Assembly (NCBI GenBank): GCA_015680685.1
Contig: MNCI01002923.1
Coordinates: 142,692 to 206,691 of the forward strand
Length of the DNA: 64,000 bases
Direction of reading: 5' to 3'
Source: Gnetum montanum
Lineage: Eukaryota > Streptophyta > Gnetopsida > Gnetales > Gnetaceae
The notes under the pieces are model-generated. The model ran no database searches. It was not told where the DNA came from and was given only the letters and a program-made list of their open reading frames with translations. The position numbers were made by a program, and so were the translations under genes. Shown piece after piece: positions 29,101-41,699 of the stretch (positions within the stretch are counted from its first letter, which is position 1; the number at the start of each line of letters is the position of its first letter).

Positions 29101-31890
29101 ATGGCCCCGAAACGTGCACAACTGGAGGATCCTGTTCAACGTGGAGCGAAACAATCTCGGAGAGGTGGAAGAAAAGGCCTTGCTAGACAACATACAAAAT
29201 AGGAGGTGCAATCATTTAGCATCCACCAAGAAGAACCTCCTACCAGATGGTTTGGGCAAGTAGAAGGATGAGCTGCTGCTATGCCTGAACTGGGACAACA
29301 ACTCATGTTGCCCCCGAAATGTGTTCAAGCTATCCATAAGAAGTCCACATTCGCTGTGGTGATTGTGGAGCTAAACTTCAAATCTTTTGTAGAGTTCACT
29401 CCTGAGGGTATTAGGGATCACCTCAAAGGGTCTCCCTTATGGCCTGTCCTCTCTAAAAGTGGTGCCTGGTACTTAGGTGAAACGTACCAATTCTGGCACA
29501 ATAGGGAGCAAGGAACCACGGTTAACATTTGTGGTGTGACAATTGATTTCTATGCAAAGGATATTTTGGAAGTGTTAAACCTTCCAAACATAGGGCCTCA
29601 TGTTGTTTGGTTATCTACCCGTTCAGGGCCTGATGTGCGAAAGGATTGGTTAGAGAAGGCTTATGGCAGGGACAAAGCATTTGGTGAACTGACGACGGAA
29701 GAGAGAGTTTATTTCAAAATTGGAACCTATCATCTCTTCCCCACAAAAGGCTTGAAAAGAATATCCACGTATGCAGCTAGAGGATGTGCAGTGTTGATGG
29801 GAAAGGTTAACGCTAACCTTCCCCATCTATATTTGACGGAGATCCTAAGGCGATTTGAAGAATGGAAGTCAAGGAAAATGGCACTGCCCTTCCCCTGTCT
29901 TATTAGAAAACTGTGCCAATGGGCTAGTATTCGGGGGTACACTAATGATGTCCTCCAAAAAGCCCATAATGCTTCTTATGCAGAATTACTAAAGGCACCA
30001 GCTCCAAGAAAGAGCACTGGCAAAGAGCTGAGACCAGATGAAGATGAAGAACAGATGACTGGACCACCTACAAATCAACTTGCAGGACCTAGTCAACCTC
30101 TAGCCACGGGTCCCAGCTAACAACAAGAAGCAAGGCCTGGTATAGGTTAGGATCAGCCGCCAACGCTGCAAGACTATAGACCGTCGATAAGCCATCTTAG
30201 GGACATCACTGAGACGGTTAGTTGGGGAAGTCATGATGACGCAAACCTCTTCCACGTCATCGATGATGCCGATCAACCTACAATTTCAATGGATCGCACA
30301 AGGGGCGAATTATCAATTCAAATAGAAGGAGGGGAAAGCAGATGGTCACAACAGATCTCAGGAAACGTGACATCTTTTCAATTGTAGTTAGAGACTAGTG
30401 AAGGGGCCACTGTGGTGGTCATGCAACACTAGGATGCCATGGGAGTTGCTAAAGTGGTCACTAACCACATCAAGGAATCTTTCAATGTACCTATTGTTTC
30501 ACCAAAAAATCTCTCAGGAGCACGGGATGCTCAAACTCTTGGCAGGACCTCAATGAATCCTACAGAACATGAGGATGCACTTGACAAATTGCTTTCAATA
30601 GGGCAAGTAATGATGTCCCCGTTTGACATCCCCCAGGATGTAACAGCAATTCAATCAAACCTCATTTCCACAAAGGGGAAGCTAGTCATATCTGAAGTGA
30701 GGGCTAAGCATGCTAAAGCAGAAGTGCAGAAATTACAAGAGCAGCTCATGGCCTTACAAGTAGCACAGCAGGATCCTCTACAATTTATTCTCGTAGAGCA
30801 ACTAGAAAATTTTAGAATGGAGCAATTAACAAAATTAATAGTAGAGAATAAGAATGTGGTAGGTGAAAAGGAGACGACTATGTGGAATGCCTCCGCATCA
30901 TAGGCGTAAACCCATGCACACCTTAAAGCACTCAAAGCCTTAGAAGAAGAAAAGAAGCAATTGGTTGCAGATAATGTTCAGTTGACCGCTGTACAGAAAT
31001 AAAAGAACGTTCTTAATGAACATTTTCATCAGCTACGAGAATAATTTATCTGGGTCAACTGAGATGTAAACCGTTTAGCCAGAGAGAATCGAACCCTCTC
31101 AATGGAGGAGGTATGCGCTATTTGACAAAAATCAGCAATAGAGATAAGCGCGTGATAGAATGAGGCTAAACAACACGAGAAGCTAAAGGAGCATTTCTGT
31201 GATCAGGTGGGGATGTATAAAAAAAATCCTAGAGAAGGAGATCCATATGGGCAAGGCTCAAATCAACACTATTAGTGCTCAACACATTGATTGGAGGGCC
31301 ATATTGGACACTTACGTCTTCTCCCACCAAGCAGAAGTTAAAAATCAGGACCTACAGATCTAGGACTTGACAAAATACATGGAGTTGGAAAACCTTAGAT
31401 ATGCCAACCTTGCCATGTTAACAGCAGGGCACCTGAGAATAGAGCTCAAGTAGCAGGTAGCTTCCACCCATCTCAAATATGAAGCAGAAATTGCAGAATG
31501 CAAGAAGCTGGTTGAAAAATTGGATGTTGCAAATTATGAACTTGAGGTGGTAAAAGCAAGCTACCAAGGATAGAAAGACATTGCAACTGACTTGGCTCAA
31601 CAGCTAATAGATCTTCACGAATACAAAGATAAAGCTAGAGCCTATGAAGAGGAATGATGGGTGTTTGTGGTTTGGTATGTCAAAGCCAACTAGATGTTCC
31701 CACAACTACCCTATTCGTGGGAGGTGCTGACTCCATCAAACATCGAAACACTCGCATGGATGGCACAAGACCCTCGGACCGAAGAGGAGAAGCTCCAGGC
31801 CATACTTCAATGCCATCAAGCTTCAAAACCTAGAGCACATGACAAAGGAAAAGCACCCATGGAGGAGCCACCGCCACTAGGAACTACATG
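29101..31890 (+). pseudogene. Element B accessory (env-position) gene: transposon-protein-like domain plus coiled coil
   Basis: The ATG at 29101 (MAPKRAQLED) is chosen because element C also starts MAPK at this place. One frame runs to about 30900 with a few stops. Residues about 95-310 form a globular domain: VVIVELNFKSFVEF, HLKGSPLWPVL, GAWYLGETYQFWHN, TIDFYAKDILEVLNLP, YFKIGTYHLFP, ISTYAARGCAVLMG and LPFPCLIRKLC. The pattern resembles the putative plant transposon protein domain known from many plant retroelement ORFs; this is from memory and needs a search. Then come a Pro-rich linker, a conserved SPFDIPQDVTAIQSNL block, a long coiled coil in shifting frames, and a C-terminal block LPYSWEVLTPSNIETLAWM with DPRTEEEKLQAIL. 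No signal peptide or membrane segment is seen, so a classical envelope is unlikely. Confidence 0.65.
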
Positions 31891-32049
31891 AGTTCCATTT
31901 TTTGTAGTTGTAGCATTTTTTCTGTGTTGTGTCTTTCCACACTACGAAATTGTTTCATTTCAATTTTTTTAGTTAATAATCCTATACCTATCCATTGTGT
32001 AATCAATATTGCTTGTTCTCTTTGTAACTTGAGGATGAGTTTTTATTCA

Positions 32050-32061
32050 GTCGTGGGGGTA
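32050..32061 (+). other. Polypurine tract of element B
   Basis: GTCGTGGGGGTA lies directly before the 3' LTR start TGATGG. The same tract precedes the 3' LTR of element C. Confidence 0.75.
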
Positions 32062-32887
32062 TGATGGAATGCGATATCGCATGGGCCACGATATCATGTA
32101 TGCAATATCACGTCTTTCCTACGATATCGCGTATGCAATATCGTAGTCTGCTGCAATGTCTATAAATAAGAAGTAGCTCTCCCTTGTTTCGAAATTAGTT
32201 TAGATTGTAGTGAAACTCTGGTAGTTTGATCCCTCCAGAGTTAGATTATTTTTCCAGTGTCTGCCCGCAGTGTGGTGAATGTAATTGTATGACATTCTTT
32301 TTTCAAGTATGACGTACTTGGATGCGCACATGATTGACAATAAAGATCGAGATTACTTCATCATTATAGCATTCACTTTGTTATTTAATTGTTTATTTAA
32401 ATGTTATTTACTACTTTCTCTCTCACCCTTAAACTCCTAGTAACGCGGAATGAGTACGACTTGATTACGAGCATTTAAGTGTGACTACTTGGTATCCTAG
32501 TGGCGTATTTAGGATCTACGCTTGGTAATCCTAGTGGTATTCGTGCACGAAGTCCAAGATGTATACGGATGATCAAGGAATAAGCTGCTCATCGCACTTA
32601 GGCTAGATTAGATATTCTTACCCTTTCCCTCCTAGCTTAGCTTAGTTAATATTATTTTCCATTACCTTTAGGAGTAGCGTTAGAATTAGGAACACATCAT
32701 ACACCTCACTCTGGACTAAACCATACGTGACAAAGCTAATACTAGTCCAGGTGGGAAGATAGTGAACTGCGACCTAAGGATAACTGTCTAGGTGCCACAA
32801 CTAGTCCATCTGCAGAGTTCAATCGGATCGCGCGTGAGAACACTCATATTCGTATGGTTGAGTGTAGGGGTACCTCACCACTCATCA
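32062..32887 (+). repeat. 3' LTR of element B
   Basis: 826 bp, starts TGATGGAATGCGATATCGCA and ends CACCACTCATCA, followed by ATGAA. Differences from the 5' LTR are mostly transitions, including in the palindromes and in the spacing before the TATA box. Confidence 0.9.
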
Positions 32888-32892
32888 ATGAA

Positions 32893-35889
32893 AAAGGCTA
32901 AATTTCCTTGGAAAACTTCTTCATGCTACAATGAGGATATATCAATCATCCATTATCATATTGAAACATCAAGTATGCATAATATGAAGTTTAATACCTC
33001 AAATGTTAAGTTGTATTGTGTACAACTAGAGGATTTTTATTGGAATGTATTCTTGCACATATATTCTTTATACTCCTATAAGGACACCTTCATGAACTAA
33101 ATGTCAAAATACTTGGTGTGTGGCTGTAAATGGTCTTTAGAACAATATAATCCTTGATATATCAACAATTATAAGATAAAGGAGCACGAATCCTCTAATC
33201 AAATGCAAACTTAGCCTACCACATATGAACTAGGAATGGTAGGGAGAATAATAAAAAATCAAAATTCTAATATTAAAAATGACTAAGTGTGGAATGGAGT
33301 AGGTATAAAAATTATATAAAATAATGTAGGATATTAAAATATTAATATTATTATGTAGATAGAAGGATTTTAGATCCATCTTGAAAGTATAGAATGTGAT
33401 GTAAGATATAGAATGAATTCTAAGTATGGAGCATGAATAAAAAAATGCTAAATGGTGAAAATAAGATGCTATGATATAGGGGAAATGTTCCAAATCCTTT
33501 CTTGAATAATGCAAATGATTTATTGATTACTAGAAAAGTGTTTGCCTCGTATAGAGGGTCAAACTACAAGTGATAGATGAAAAATGTGAGTATAATATAA
33601 TTGATAAAAAAAAAGCTCAATTCTTAACCAAATTATGCATTCAAAGGGTGAAATTGAATATCTGGAAGATTATAATATGGATGGGGTAGATGTAGACATG
33701 ATCCAAAGTTAATTTGAAGTTAAAATAGGGCTATTTCAACCAAGGTTCTTGTCATCGACACTAAAGTTGAAAAATTTTAACTCTAGAAAATGCTACAGAA
33801 GCCTGAAAAATCTACTTTTGAAATTATTGCTAAAGGCATTGAAGTGGCCCAAGAGAACACAGGTGCTATGATGATGAAATGCACTTATGCTTTTGATATC
33901 TCAAAATCTTATAAGTACTCTCAAATCTACAAAGATTTGAATCAAAATTTATGTTTTAAACTTGTATTTATAGATCTAAAGTTGCTAGATTTAACTTAGA
34001 GTTGCCAAAATCGAACTTGAAGTGTAACTTATCACTAAATTCGAGAATAGTAAGTCTGATCTTCATTTTTAGTGAGTGCAATAACTCATCAAGGCAATGT
34101 TGATGTTGATGTAGCATCAACACCACCAATACTTACCTAAATTTTTGTGAATTTGCAAGAGTGCAAAAAAATAAATTTTCAAGGCTTTATTTAACCTCTA
34201 AACTAACCTTGAAAGATGTTGAGATAATGCCAAGGAAGCTAAGAGATAGCAGATGATGCTTGATGTTGAGTTTGGTCATGTTGCACATAAGTTAACAACA
34301 TCAAGAATGTTGATGCTAACACTAACAGAACAACAACATCAGACATATTTAGACAAAATTTAGTGAGTTGTGCTAAAGTTACCATTCAAGGTATCAAGGC
34401 CTTGTTTTGCCCTCAAACTAATGTTGAAAGCTACTAAAATGATGTCAAGAGGTCTACAAGGTTGAGACAAATGTTGGTGATGGATGATGTTGGCACTAAA
34501 AGCACTGATGTTAATGTAGTATTAGCATTAATCATGGTACTTTAGAAAAATCTTTGAAACTCTTTCAAGTTTCATTGCATGGTTTCTAATGCACCTAGAT
34601 TACTATTGGAATGAGCCAAGATGATGTTGAGGTAAGTCCAAGGAACATAAGAATCTTGTAAATGAATTAAAATGTCGATCAAGAAAGTTGGTAATGCCAT
34701 TTTATAAGTTCTAAAAATTGTTAAGCTTCCACAGATCTTATTTGAGTCCCAAAATGTCATTGAAGGTTGTTGGGGAGAAGGTGAGGATCTTGGGAGTTTG
34801 TTGATGTAGGGTATTGTTGCTAACAAGGTTTCATTAGTACTAAAGCTGACATAGTGTTAGTGTCAACTCCCAAAGTTAGACAAAATTTGACCATTTTTCT
34901 TGCCAAAAATTTTAACTCTTGAAAGACCAAAATTAACCTTGAAATGAGTTGGAATGATAATTTTGAAGCACTAAGAAACCTGAAAATCTATGGAATGCTA
35001 AGAACCTAGTATGTGAGATGATTTGGAGGTTCTAAAATGAGTTTTGACCTTGCAAGTGTCCCATACTTAGCTAACAATGTCGATTTTGTGAGTTTTAGAA
35101 AACTTGCAAAAAGTGCCAATTCTAGAAACATTGAGTGCCAAAAATATTGCTAATGAGTCATCTTGACCATGGGAATTCATTGTGTATCTTAGAACATAAT
35201 TTTGGAAATATCTAGAGGTCTTGATAACAGTCAACCCAATGCTAACCTTGATGCTTCGTCAGTGTAAGCAATGCTTAGAAAAATTTTAGAGTTCATTTAG
35301 GATTTATCCAAAGTTCCTAAATTGACATTAAAAAGTTAGGATATGATCCTAGATGGTCCCTAGAGGCCTTCAAATATCAAAAATGTTTTTTGCAAGGCTA
35401 TTTTTAAGGAATTTCTTATTGTGATATTGAAGGAAGCCTAATTCAACATCTCATTACCTTCAACACTTACAAAAATTTTAGTGCTGAAGTTTTTTAAGGG
35501 TCACAAAAATTTGAGTCTATAAGTAGGATTATGAATTCAAATGATCCTTAAAGATCCCTAAGAGCTGAGAATGTGCCTTGTGATGATGTATCTAGGGGAT
35601 TTGGTACTCAAAAACTTATGGAATGATATTCAAACCATAGTTTTAATTCGAAGCAAATTGAAAAAGTGGGTACAAAAAAATAATTTTCATATCAAGTCAT
35701 CAAAAATATTATCACTTATAGGACATCCATCAATCTAGAAATCATACATAACAAGTTGAACAATAATTAAAAGTTTTCTAATAACTTTGAACTAGTTTTT
35801 AATAGGTAATATGATAACCATCACTTTTTCCTAAGTATTTTTGGAGAAAGGAATGTACTTAGAAAGTTACCATAATATACATCTTTAAA
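32893..35889. other. AT-rich DNA between elements B and D
   Basis: No gene was recognised. From about 34200 to 35600 similar phrases recur every 150-250 bp: a CTTGAAAG or GTTGAAAG block with GATGNTG, then AAG-GG-CTAAGA or GAGGTCT. This hints at a strongly degenerate tandem repeat, but no unit can be fixed by eye. Confidence 0.3.
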
Positions 35890-35894
35890 ACATG

Positions 35895-36766
35895 TGATGA
35901 GTGATGGGGTACCTCCTATGCCCAACCATATGAATCAAAAGCATTCATGCATGATCCGGTTGAATTCTATGGATGGGACTAGTTGTGGTATCTAGATCGT
36001 TATGTCTTAATCGCAGTTCAGTGTCTTCCCACTTGGACTAGTGGTAGCTTTGTCATGTATGATTTAGTCCAAAGTGAGGCATATGATAATTGATGTTGTT
36101 ATGGCCTTATGTTACTCCTAATGATAATAGAAAAATTAATTATTTAATCTAATTAACAATGAAAAGTAAAGTCTAAACTAGCCTACATGCGATGAGTATA
36201 TGCTCTTAACCTTCCATACATGCCTTGGACTTCGTGCAACTATAGCAGGGATTACCAAGTGTACCATTACTGGGCGTACCAAACAGTATCACTACCAGGT
36301 TACCAAGTAATTACACTTAAGCACTTGAGATTAGTCGTACTCATTTTGCTTAATAACAAAAACAATAAAGAGCAATAAATGATAAACATTAACTAAGGAA
36401 AATGGTAAGAATTTAAATAATTAAAAATAATAATAAAGCTAAGTGGATGCTACAATGATGGAAGTAATATCAATCTTTATTGTTGAACATGTATCGTGTC
36501 CAAGTACGTCACACTCAAATAAGGATGCCATACAATCACTTAACATCACATTGCAGGCATGCACTAGGAACAAACTAACAAACTTATCTATGTCTACATC
36601 TAAAATATATTTCTCTCTATATGTAAACTATGCACCCAAGTGTGGTATTTATAGGCTAACATGGAAGGGACAATATTGGATCCCCAACATTGGAGGTTGT
36701 GCCTTGATATCGAATACCTGATAACGTGACTCTAATAGCAGAGCCCTACAAAAACATGACTTATCA
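35895..36766 (-). repeat. 3' LTR of element D
   Basis: 872 bp, paired with 44358-45228. The TATA box on the minus strand is CCTATAAATACC (complement at 36646-36653). Upstream of it are motifs with AATATTGGATCC, CCAACATTGG and TTGATATCGAA on the plus strand. Confidence 0.85.
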
Positions 36767-36969
36767 CCTTGTTCTTGAGTTAAAAAAAATGAGGAATAGG
36801 TTCTTTACAAAATATTGGAAAGGTATGAAATTATTGATGGACTCCAATAAATACACAAACTAACTCTTTTATGCCGTAGCAGTGTTTTACAAAAATTAGA
36901 CATGACACAACAAAACAGTAAAATTGGAGGAGCTTATGTAGTTCCCAAAGGCAGTGGCTCTTCCATTGG
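36767..36969. other. Element D tail between accessory gene and 3' LTR
   Basis: No coding signal. Near the LTR the minus strand reads CTCAAGAACAAGG, a weak polypurine tract compared with elements B and C. Confidence 0.35.
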
Positions 36970-39665
36970 CCACTTCCATTTGTCATTAGGCTTTTGAAAT
37001 TTGTAGTGATTTAGGATCACATGCAATTTTTCCTCCTCCATTCTCGAGTCATACATTGTCTAGGCTGATGATCCGATGTATGTTGGAATTAGTACATCCC
37101 ATAGACACAGTAGTTGTAGGAACATCTAATTTGCTTTCACATAACATGCCAAAAACTACCTTCACTCCTTTTAAAAATTTGTGGCCTTTTCTCTTAATTC
37201 ATAATAATCTGTTAATCTCTTAGCTAGGTCCGAGGCTACATGTCTCTGCCTATGGTAGCAAGCCTTAATTATTTCTAAATTTGAGTTTTCCATGTGGAGT
37301 TTTTATATAACATCTTTCCTATCTGTAAACTCCTTCTTGTATAAAGTGTAGGTGACTACTGCTTGTTATTCCAATTCATTTCTGGGACAATTTGCTATTA
37401 ACATGATAAGGTTAGCATAGTAAAGGTTAGCTAATGTCATGTCCTCTTTCAAATCTTCAATCTGTAGGTCCTTATTTTTTACTTTTGTTTGGTGAACTAG
37501 GGTATAGTTGTCCAAGATGGGTTTCCAATTAGGATTTTGCAATAACATGGAGTTGATGTAGGCCTTTACCATCTAGATTTCTTTCTCATTAATTTTTTGT
37601 ACATGTCGATCTAGTCCCAAAAGTTCTCTTTTAGCTTCTCGTGCTTCTTGGCCTCATTTTTCCATGTGCTTATCTTAATTGCGGACTTTTGACATATTGC
37701 GCATACCTCCTTCATTAAGAGGGCTTGGTTCTCTTTGGCCAATCTACTTATGTATTGGTTGACCCTCACCAGTTGCTCCCTCAATAGGTGGATGCTCTCT
37801 TCCAAAATGTTTTTCTATTATTCAACAATGGTTAACCTTGCATTGTCAACAGTAAGTTTCTTGTTTTCTTCTCGTGTAGTGGTCAATGCTTTTGCATGAG
37901 AATATGCTTGGGATTTGGCAATTGAGGCATTCTAGACCACTTTCTTCTTTTCTTGTTTAGCTACTTTATTTTGTTCAATCAACTAGCTTAGCTGCTCTAT
38001 TCAAAATTGCTCCAACTAGTTAGGTGCAACGAATTGGGAAAGATCCCTTCTTTTGGCTCTTAGGATGACAAGCTCTTGTTGTAATTGATGTACTTTTGCT
38101 TCTACATGTTTTTCCCTAGTCTTTACCATGAACAGTTTTTCCTTGGTGGCTATGAGATCAAATTGTACTATAGTGACATCACTAGGGATGTTGAAGAGGG
38201 TTATCATAACTTGCCTAGTATATATCAATTTATCACACACATTCTCATTAGTCGTAGGAGTCATCAAAGTCCTGGGTAACATTTTTGCATCTTTAGTTCT
38301 AGTTAAGTTCACCAGGGGCACAATAGGCACATTAAAGGATTCTTTAATGTGATTTTTTATTACTTTTGTTGCTGCTACGACATCTTGGTTCTACATGACC
38401 ATGACTATTACACCTTCTTTAGTTTCAAGCATGACTTGGAAAGATGTAGCATTTTCAAAGATCTACTGTGACCACTAGGCTTCTCCTCTTGATTGCAAAG
38501 AAATCTACCCCCTTGATGGATTGGCAAAACTATAGGTTGAATTAAAGCATCAATGACTTAGAAGAGGTTGGATTCATCCCTGCTTCTCCATTTGAGAGTT
38601 TTAGAAATTCACTATAGATGGCTCATTATAGGCCTATAATCCTATAGTGGTGGTAGTGAAACTTGTAGCTTCCATCATTACTATGGTTCTTGCTCTAGTT
38701 CTTTCTCTAGTTCTTGTTCCTATTTGTCACCAAGGTCTTTCCTTGGTGCTATTGGTTTGAGGAACTTAGAGAATGAAGTATTTTGGACCCTCCTAGGAAC
38801 ATCATTAGTGGAACCCAAGATTTTGATGTGCTTGCATAGGTTTTTGATTAGGTAAGGAAATGGAAGTATTGACTTTCCTGCCTTTCTTTCCTTGAATCGC
38901 CTTTGAATCTCCATGAAGTACAATTGGGTAAGGTTGACATTGTATTTTCCCATCAAGATTGCACTTCCTCTGGCTACATAGGTTGATATTCTATTAAGCC
39001 CTTTAGTGGGGAAGAGATGGTATGTGCCAATTTTGAAATAGATCCTTTCTTCTAGAGTTAGCTCATTGTATATATATTTTTTCTTTTTTATATGCCTACT
39101 TCAGCAACAACTTCCTTGTTTTTGTGTTAGACCTTGTGGACAGGTGTGCTACCTTGGGCCCCACATTTTATATGTTCAATGCCTCTGTAATGGCCTTGAC
39201 TGAGAAAGAAATAGAAGTTATGCTAATGTTGATGGTGGTACTGTCGTCTTTATTATGCCAAAATGGGTACCTCTCATTGAGGTACCATTCTTCACTTTTA
39301 GAAAGAATGTGCCATACAGTTAATGCCTGAAGATAAGCTTTGACTGCCTCAGGGACAAATTCCATGAATGGACTAAAGTTCATTTCCACAATGACCATGG
39401 TCAACATGGATTGCTCCTTGATGGCATGGAGGCATTCTTGGGATAATGCGAGGCATTATCCCTATGCCTGAGCCTCAAGTCCAGTAGCCTCTACTTGGAA
39501 AAACTGCCTTGTAATAGGGGCCTCTTAGTAAATGCTAAATGATTGGGCCTCTTGTTCTTCATGCTTAGCTAGTGGGCCTTGTTCTCCTAGTTGGTCTTGA
39601 CTGCCTCTTAGACATTTGCTTGCACCCTATGAAGGTCCTTCTTATTCTCCTCTTTTTAGGGTCAT
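36970..39665 (-). pseudogene. Element D accessory (env-position) gene (broken)
   Basis: Homologue of the accessory genes of elements B and C. The minus strand opens at 39665 with MTLKRG, then QSFSIY-type sequence as in B (QSFSIHQEE). The domain follows: MVIVEMNFSPFMEFVPE, VWHILSKSEEWYLNERYPFW, INISITSISFSVKAITEALN, NVNLTQLYFMEIQRRFKE and ILPFPYLIKNLC (to about 38820). Then come the linker block LFNIPSDVTIVQFDLIATKE (about 38200), and coiled-coil pieces at 38330-38016, 37805-37611 and 37572-37366 with heptad-like Leu/Glu/Lys patterns. Several stops and frameshifts break it. No membrane segment is visible. Confidence 0.6.
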
Positions 39666-40220
39666 TTGCAATCAATTAAAGATTATGAGTTACTCAAGTG
39701 TTTTTCAATTATCATTAATAGATTTATACCTTACTCATGTCCTTAGTTCCATCAAGTTCTTAGTTTTTGTGATTGAAGACTTAGAGAAATTTCAAGAAAA
39801 ATGCCCAAAAACTATTAATTTCTTTTATGACCCTTCACAATTGGCTTCTTTTCCCTTATGTATAACTTATAATGATGGTTATGATCCCTTAGGTGAGATA
39901 ATTAAAGGTTTTGGCATACATATGATTAATTGTTCATTAAAATACTTAAGGTTTTAAAAATTTTTACCATTATAATACCTTCCAAGTGATAGCAAATTTC
40001 AAAACATTGGCTCAAGTTTTCCACACAAGCATCTTCCCTTGATGAAATTAGACACTCTAGGATCAAATAGGTTCAAAAACTACAAAAATTGGAGTGGTAT
40101 GGAGCAAGATATCGCATGTGGAAGTAGGATGCATAGAGCTCTTAGTCAAGAGAGCAAAATGCAAAAACTCCCTTAGCTTCAATTGATGAGAATGAATTTT
40201 TTGAACATCTCAAGGGTCTA

Positions 40221-40311
40221 ATTTATAAGTTTTTATGGACCTAATATTAGGTACCCAACATTGGGTAGTTGATATTGACTCCCACCCAATATCGAGGTGT
40301 TAAAATTACAC
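40221..40311 (-). promoter_or_regulatory. Internal LTR-like promoter of element D
   Basis: On the plus strand CTAATATTAGGTACCCAACA continues into TTGGG and is followed by TTGATATTG and CCAATATCGAGG, next to ATTTATAAG (a TATA box on the minus strand). The element D LTR has CAATATTGGATCCCCAACAT followed by TGG, then TTGATATCGAA, and TATTTATAGG, in the same arrangement. It lies about 550 bp upstream of the accessory start (39665) and matches its own LTR rather than those of B or C. Confidence 0.55.
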
Positions 40312-41699
40312 CTCATGGGGACTTTCAACATGGAGAATGAAGCTCTGTGATTGGTTGGAAGTTTTCATGTAAAGTCCAAAGTTTTGGAGTAAGTGAGAAT
40401 TTATATTTAGGCACTAGTAATGTTAGAAGATGGAATGGCAAGCATTAAAAGCTTTGGAAGATGTAAGAAAAGGGTATTGATCCCATGGTATCGAATAGAT
40501 AGGTTGTATGATAAGGGAAGGTGTTGAAATTGACATTCATGCACTTGGAAGGTTCAAGATGATGCAGTTGTATTAGACAAGTATAAGTTACAAAAGTTAT
40601 ACAAGGGGGTCCTCCCAAAAGTATGCTCTAGCCCTTAATGCCCTTGTACACCTAAAAATGTTCGTAGGAACCAAAGGGGTTGAATGTAATGCATAACTTT
40701 TAAACAAAACATACACATTAGAGCCACCAATTTGAGAGAACAACTCTATGTTACACACAACCATAAGTTATGATCATACGAATAGTGAGATGAGATGGAT
40801 TTTAGAAAGGATTGTAGAAATTTGGACATGAGGTGCATTACCACAAGCATAATGAATCCTTTTGTGCTATTAATGGTTAAAGTAGTCATTAGCCATTTTT
40901 TCCAAGATTCAAACGACTTTCTAGTGACATCACATTGTCTTATCTTTTAGATTGATAACCATAAGACTACCATAATTGCAAGGAGTATCATCACTTGGCA
41001 TTTTGTCCAAGGGAGGAGTTTGTTCATGGCACTTCTCTTTTCTCTTTTTTTTTTTAATGATTTATAAGAATCCACCAATCTTCAGTCATGGGAAACATGT
41101 CTTTCTAGTGGGATCCTTAAAACTTTATTTAGTGCCCTTCTTTATTTTATTTTTATTTGTGTCAACCTTACTAGAGGACTACCTTCAGGCATGGATAACA
41201 TGTCTTTCTAGTGATATGGTAGGTAGCACTTATTTTACTCTTACTTTCATTTTTTTTTTGGATCTACAATAATATAATTACAACCTTAACAACATGATAG
41301 AACATACAGAAGTGGTTAAAGAGATTCCACAAATTTCCTCGATGTCACACCCTTTGCATTTCCACTTGGTTCTTCACATTTTTATCTAGGAACCATGATT
41401 ATGAGTTTATTCTTAGTTTGATGAAGAAGAAGAATATCATTATGACCATGGTAAGAACCTCTTATTGATGGGATGGATGGATGGATGATGTGGCCTCACT
41501 ATCCAAATAATTAATCCCTCATGAATTTGACAACATAGAGACAACCTCACCTTAATGGGCTACATCATGTCATTTCATTCATAATCAAGATTACTGATAA
41601 AGTAAATGAAAAAAAAGTGTGGAAAAAGTTGAAAAGAATGGAAAAATTTTGTATTAAGAAATGAGAAATGATAAAAAATTGTAAAAAAGAAGAAGATGA
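40312..41699. other. Element D middle region, no pol recognised
   Basis: AT-rich. It contains a short GATG microsatellite (about 41467-41485) and T-rich tracts near 41047 and 41255. No RT, RNase H or integrase motif was found on either strand. Confidence 0.4.

Larger units (their letters stand above)
24707..32887 (+). mobile_element. Element B: Athila-like element with gag and accessory gene but no pol
   Basis: Two LTRs (812 and 826 bp) begin TGATGG and end CTCATCA, with a perfect 5-bp target duplication ATGAA (24702-24706 and 32888-32892). After the 5' LTR comes a primer site resembling the complement of tRNA-Asp, and before the 3' LTR a GTCGTGGGGGTA polypurine tract. The inside holds gag, an N gap, about 1 kb of non-coding sequence, an internal LTR-like promoter and the accessory reading frame. 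No RT, RNase H or integrase block is visible on either strand. The scaffold gap (395 N) is too short for pol if its size is right. Mobility would depend on a relative such as element C. Confidence 0.85.
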
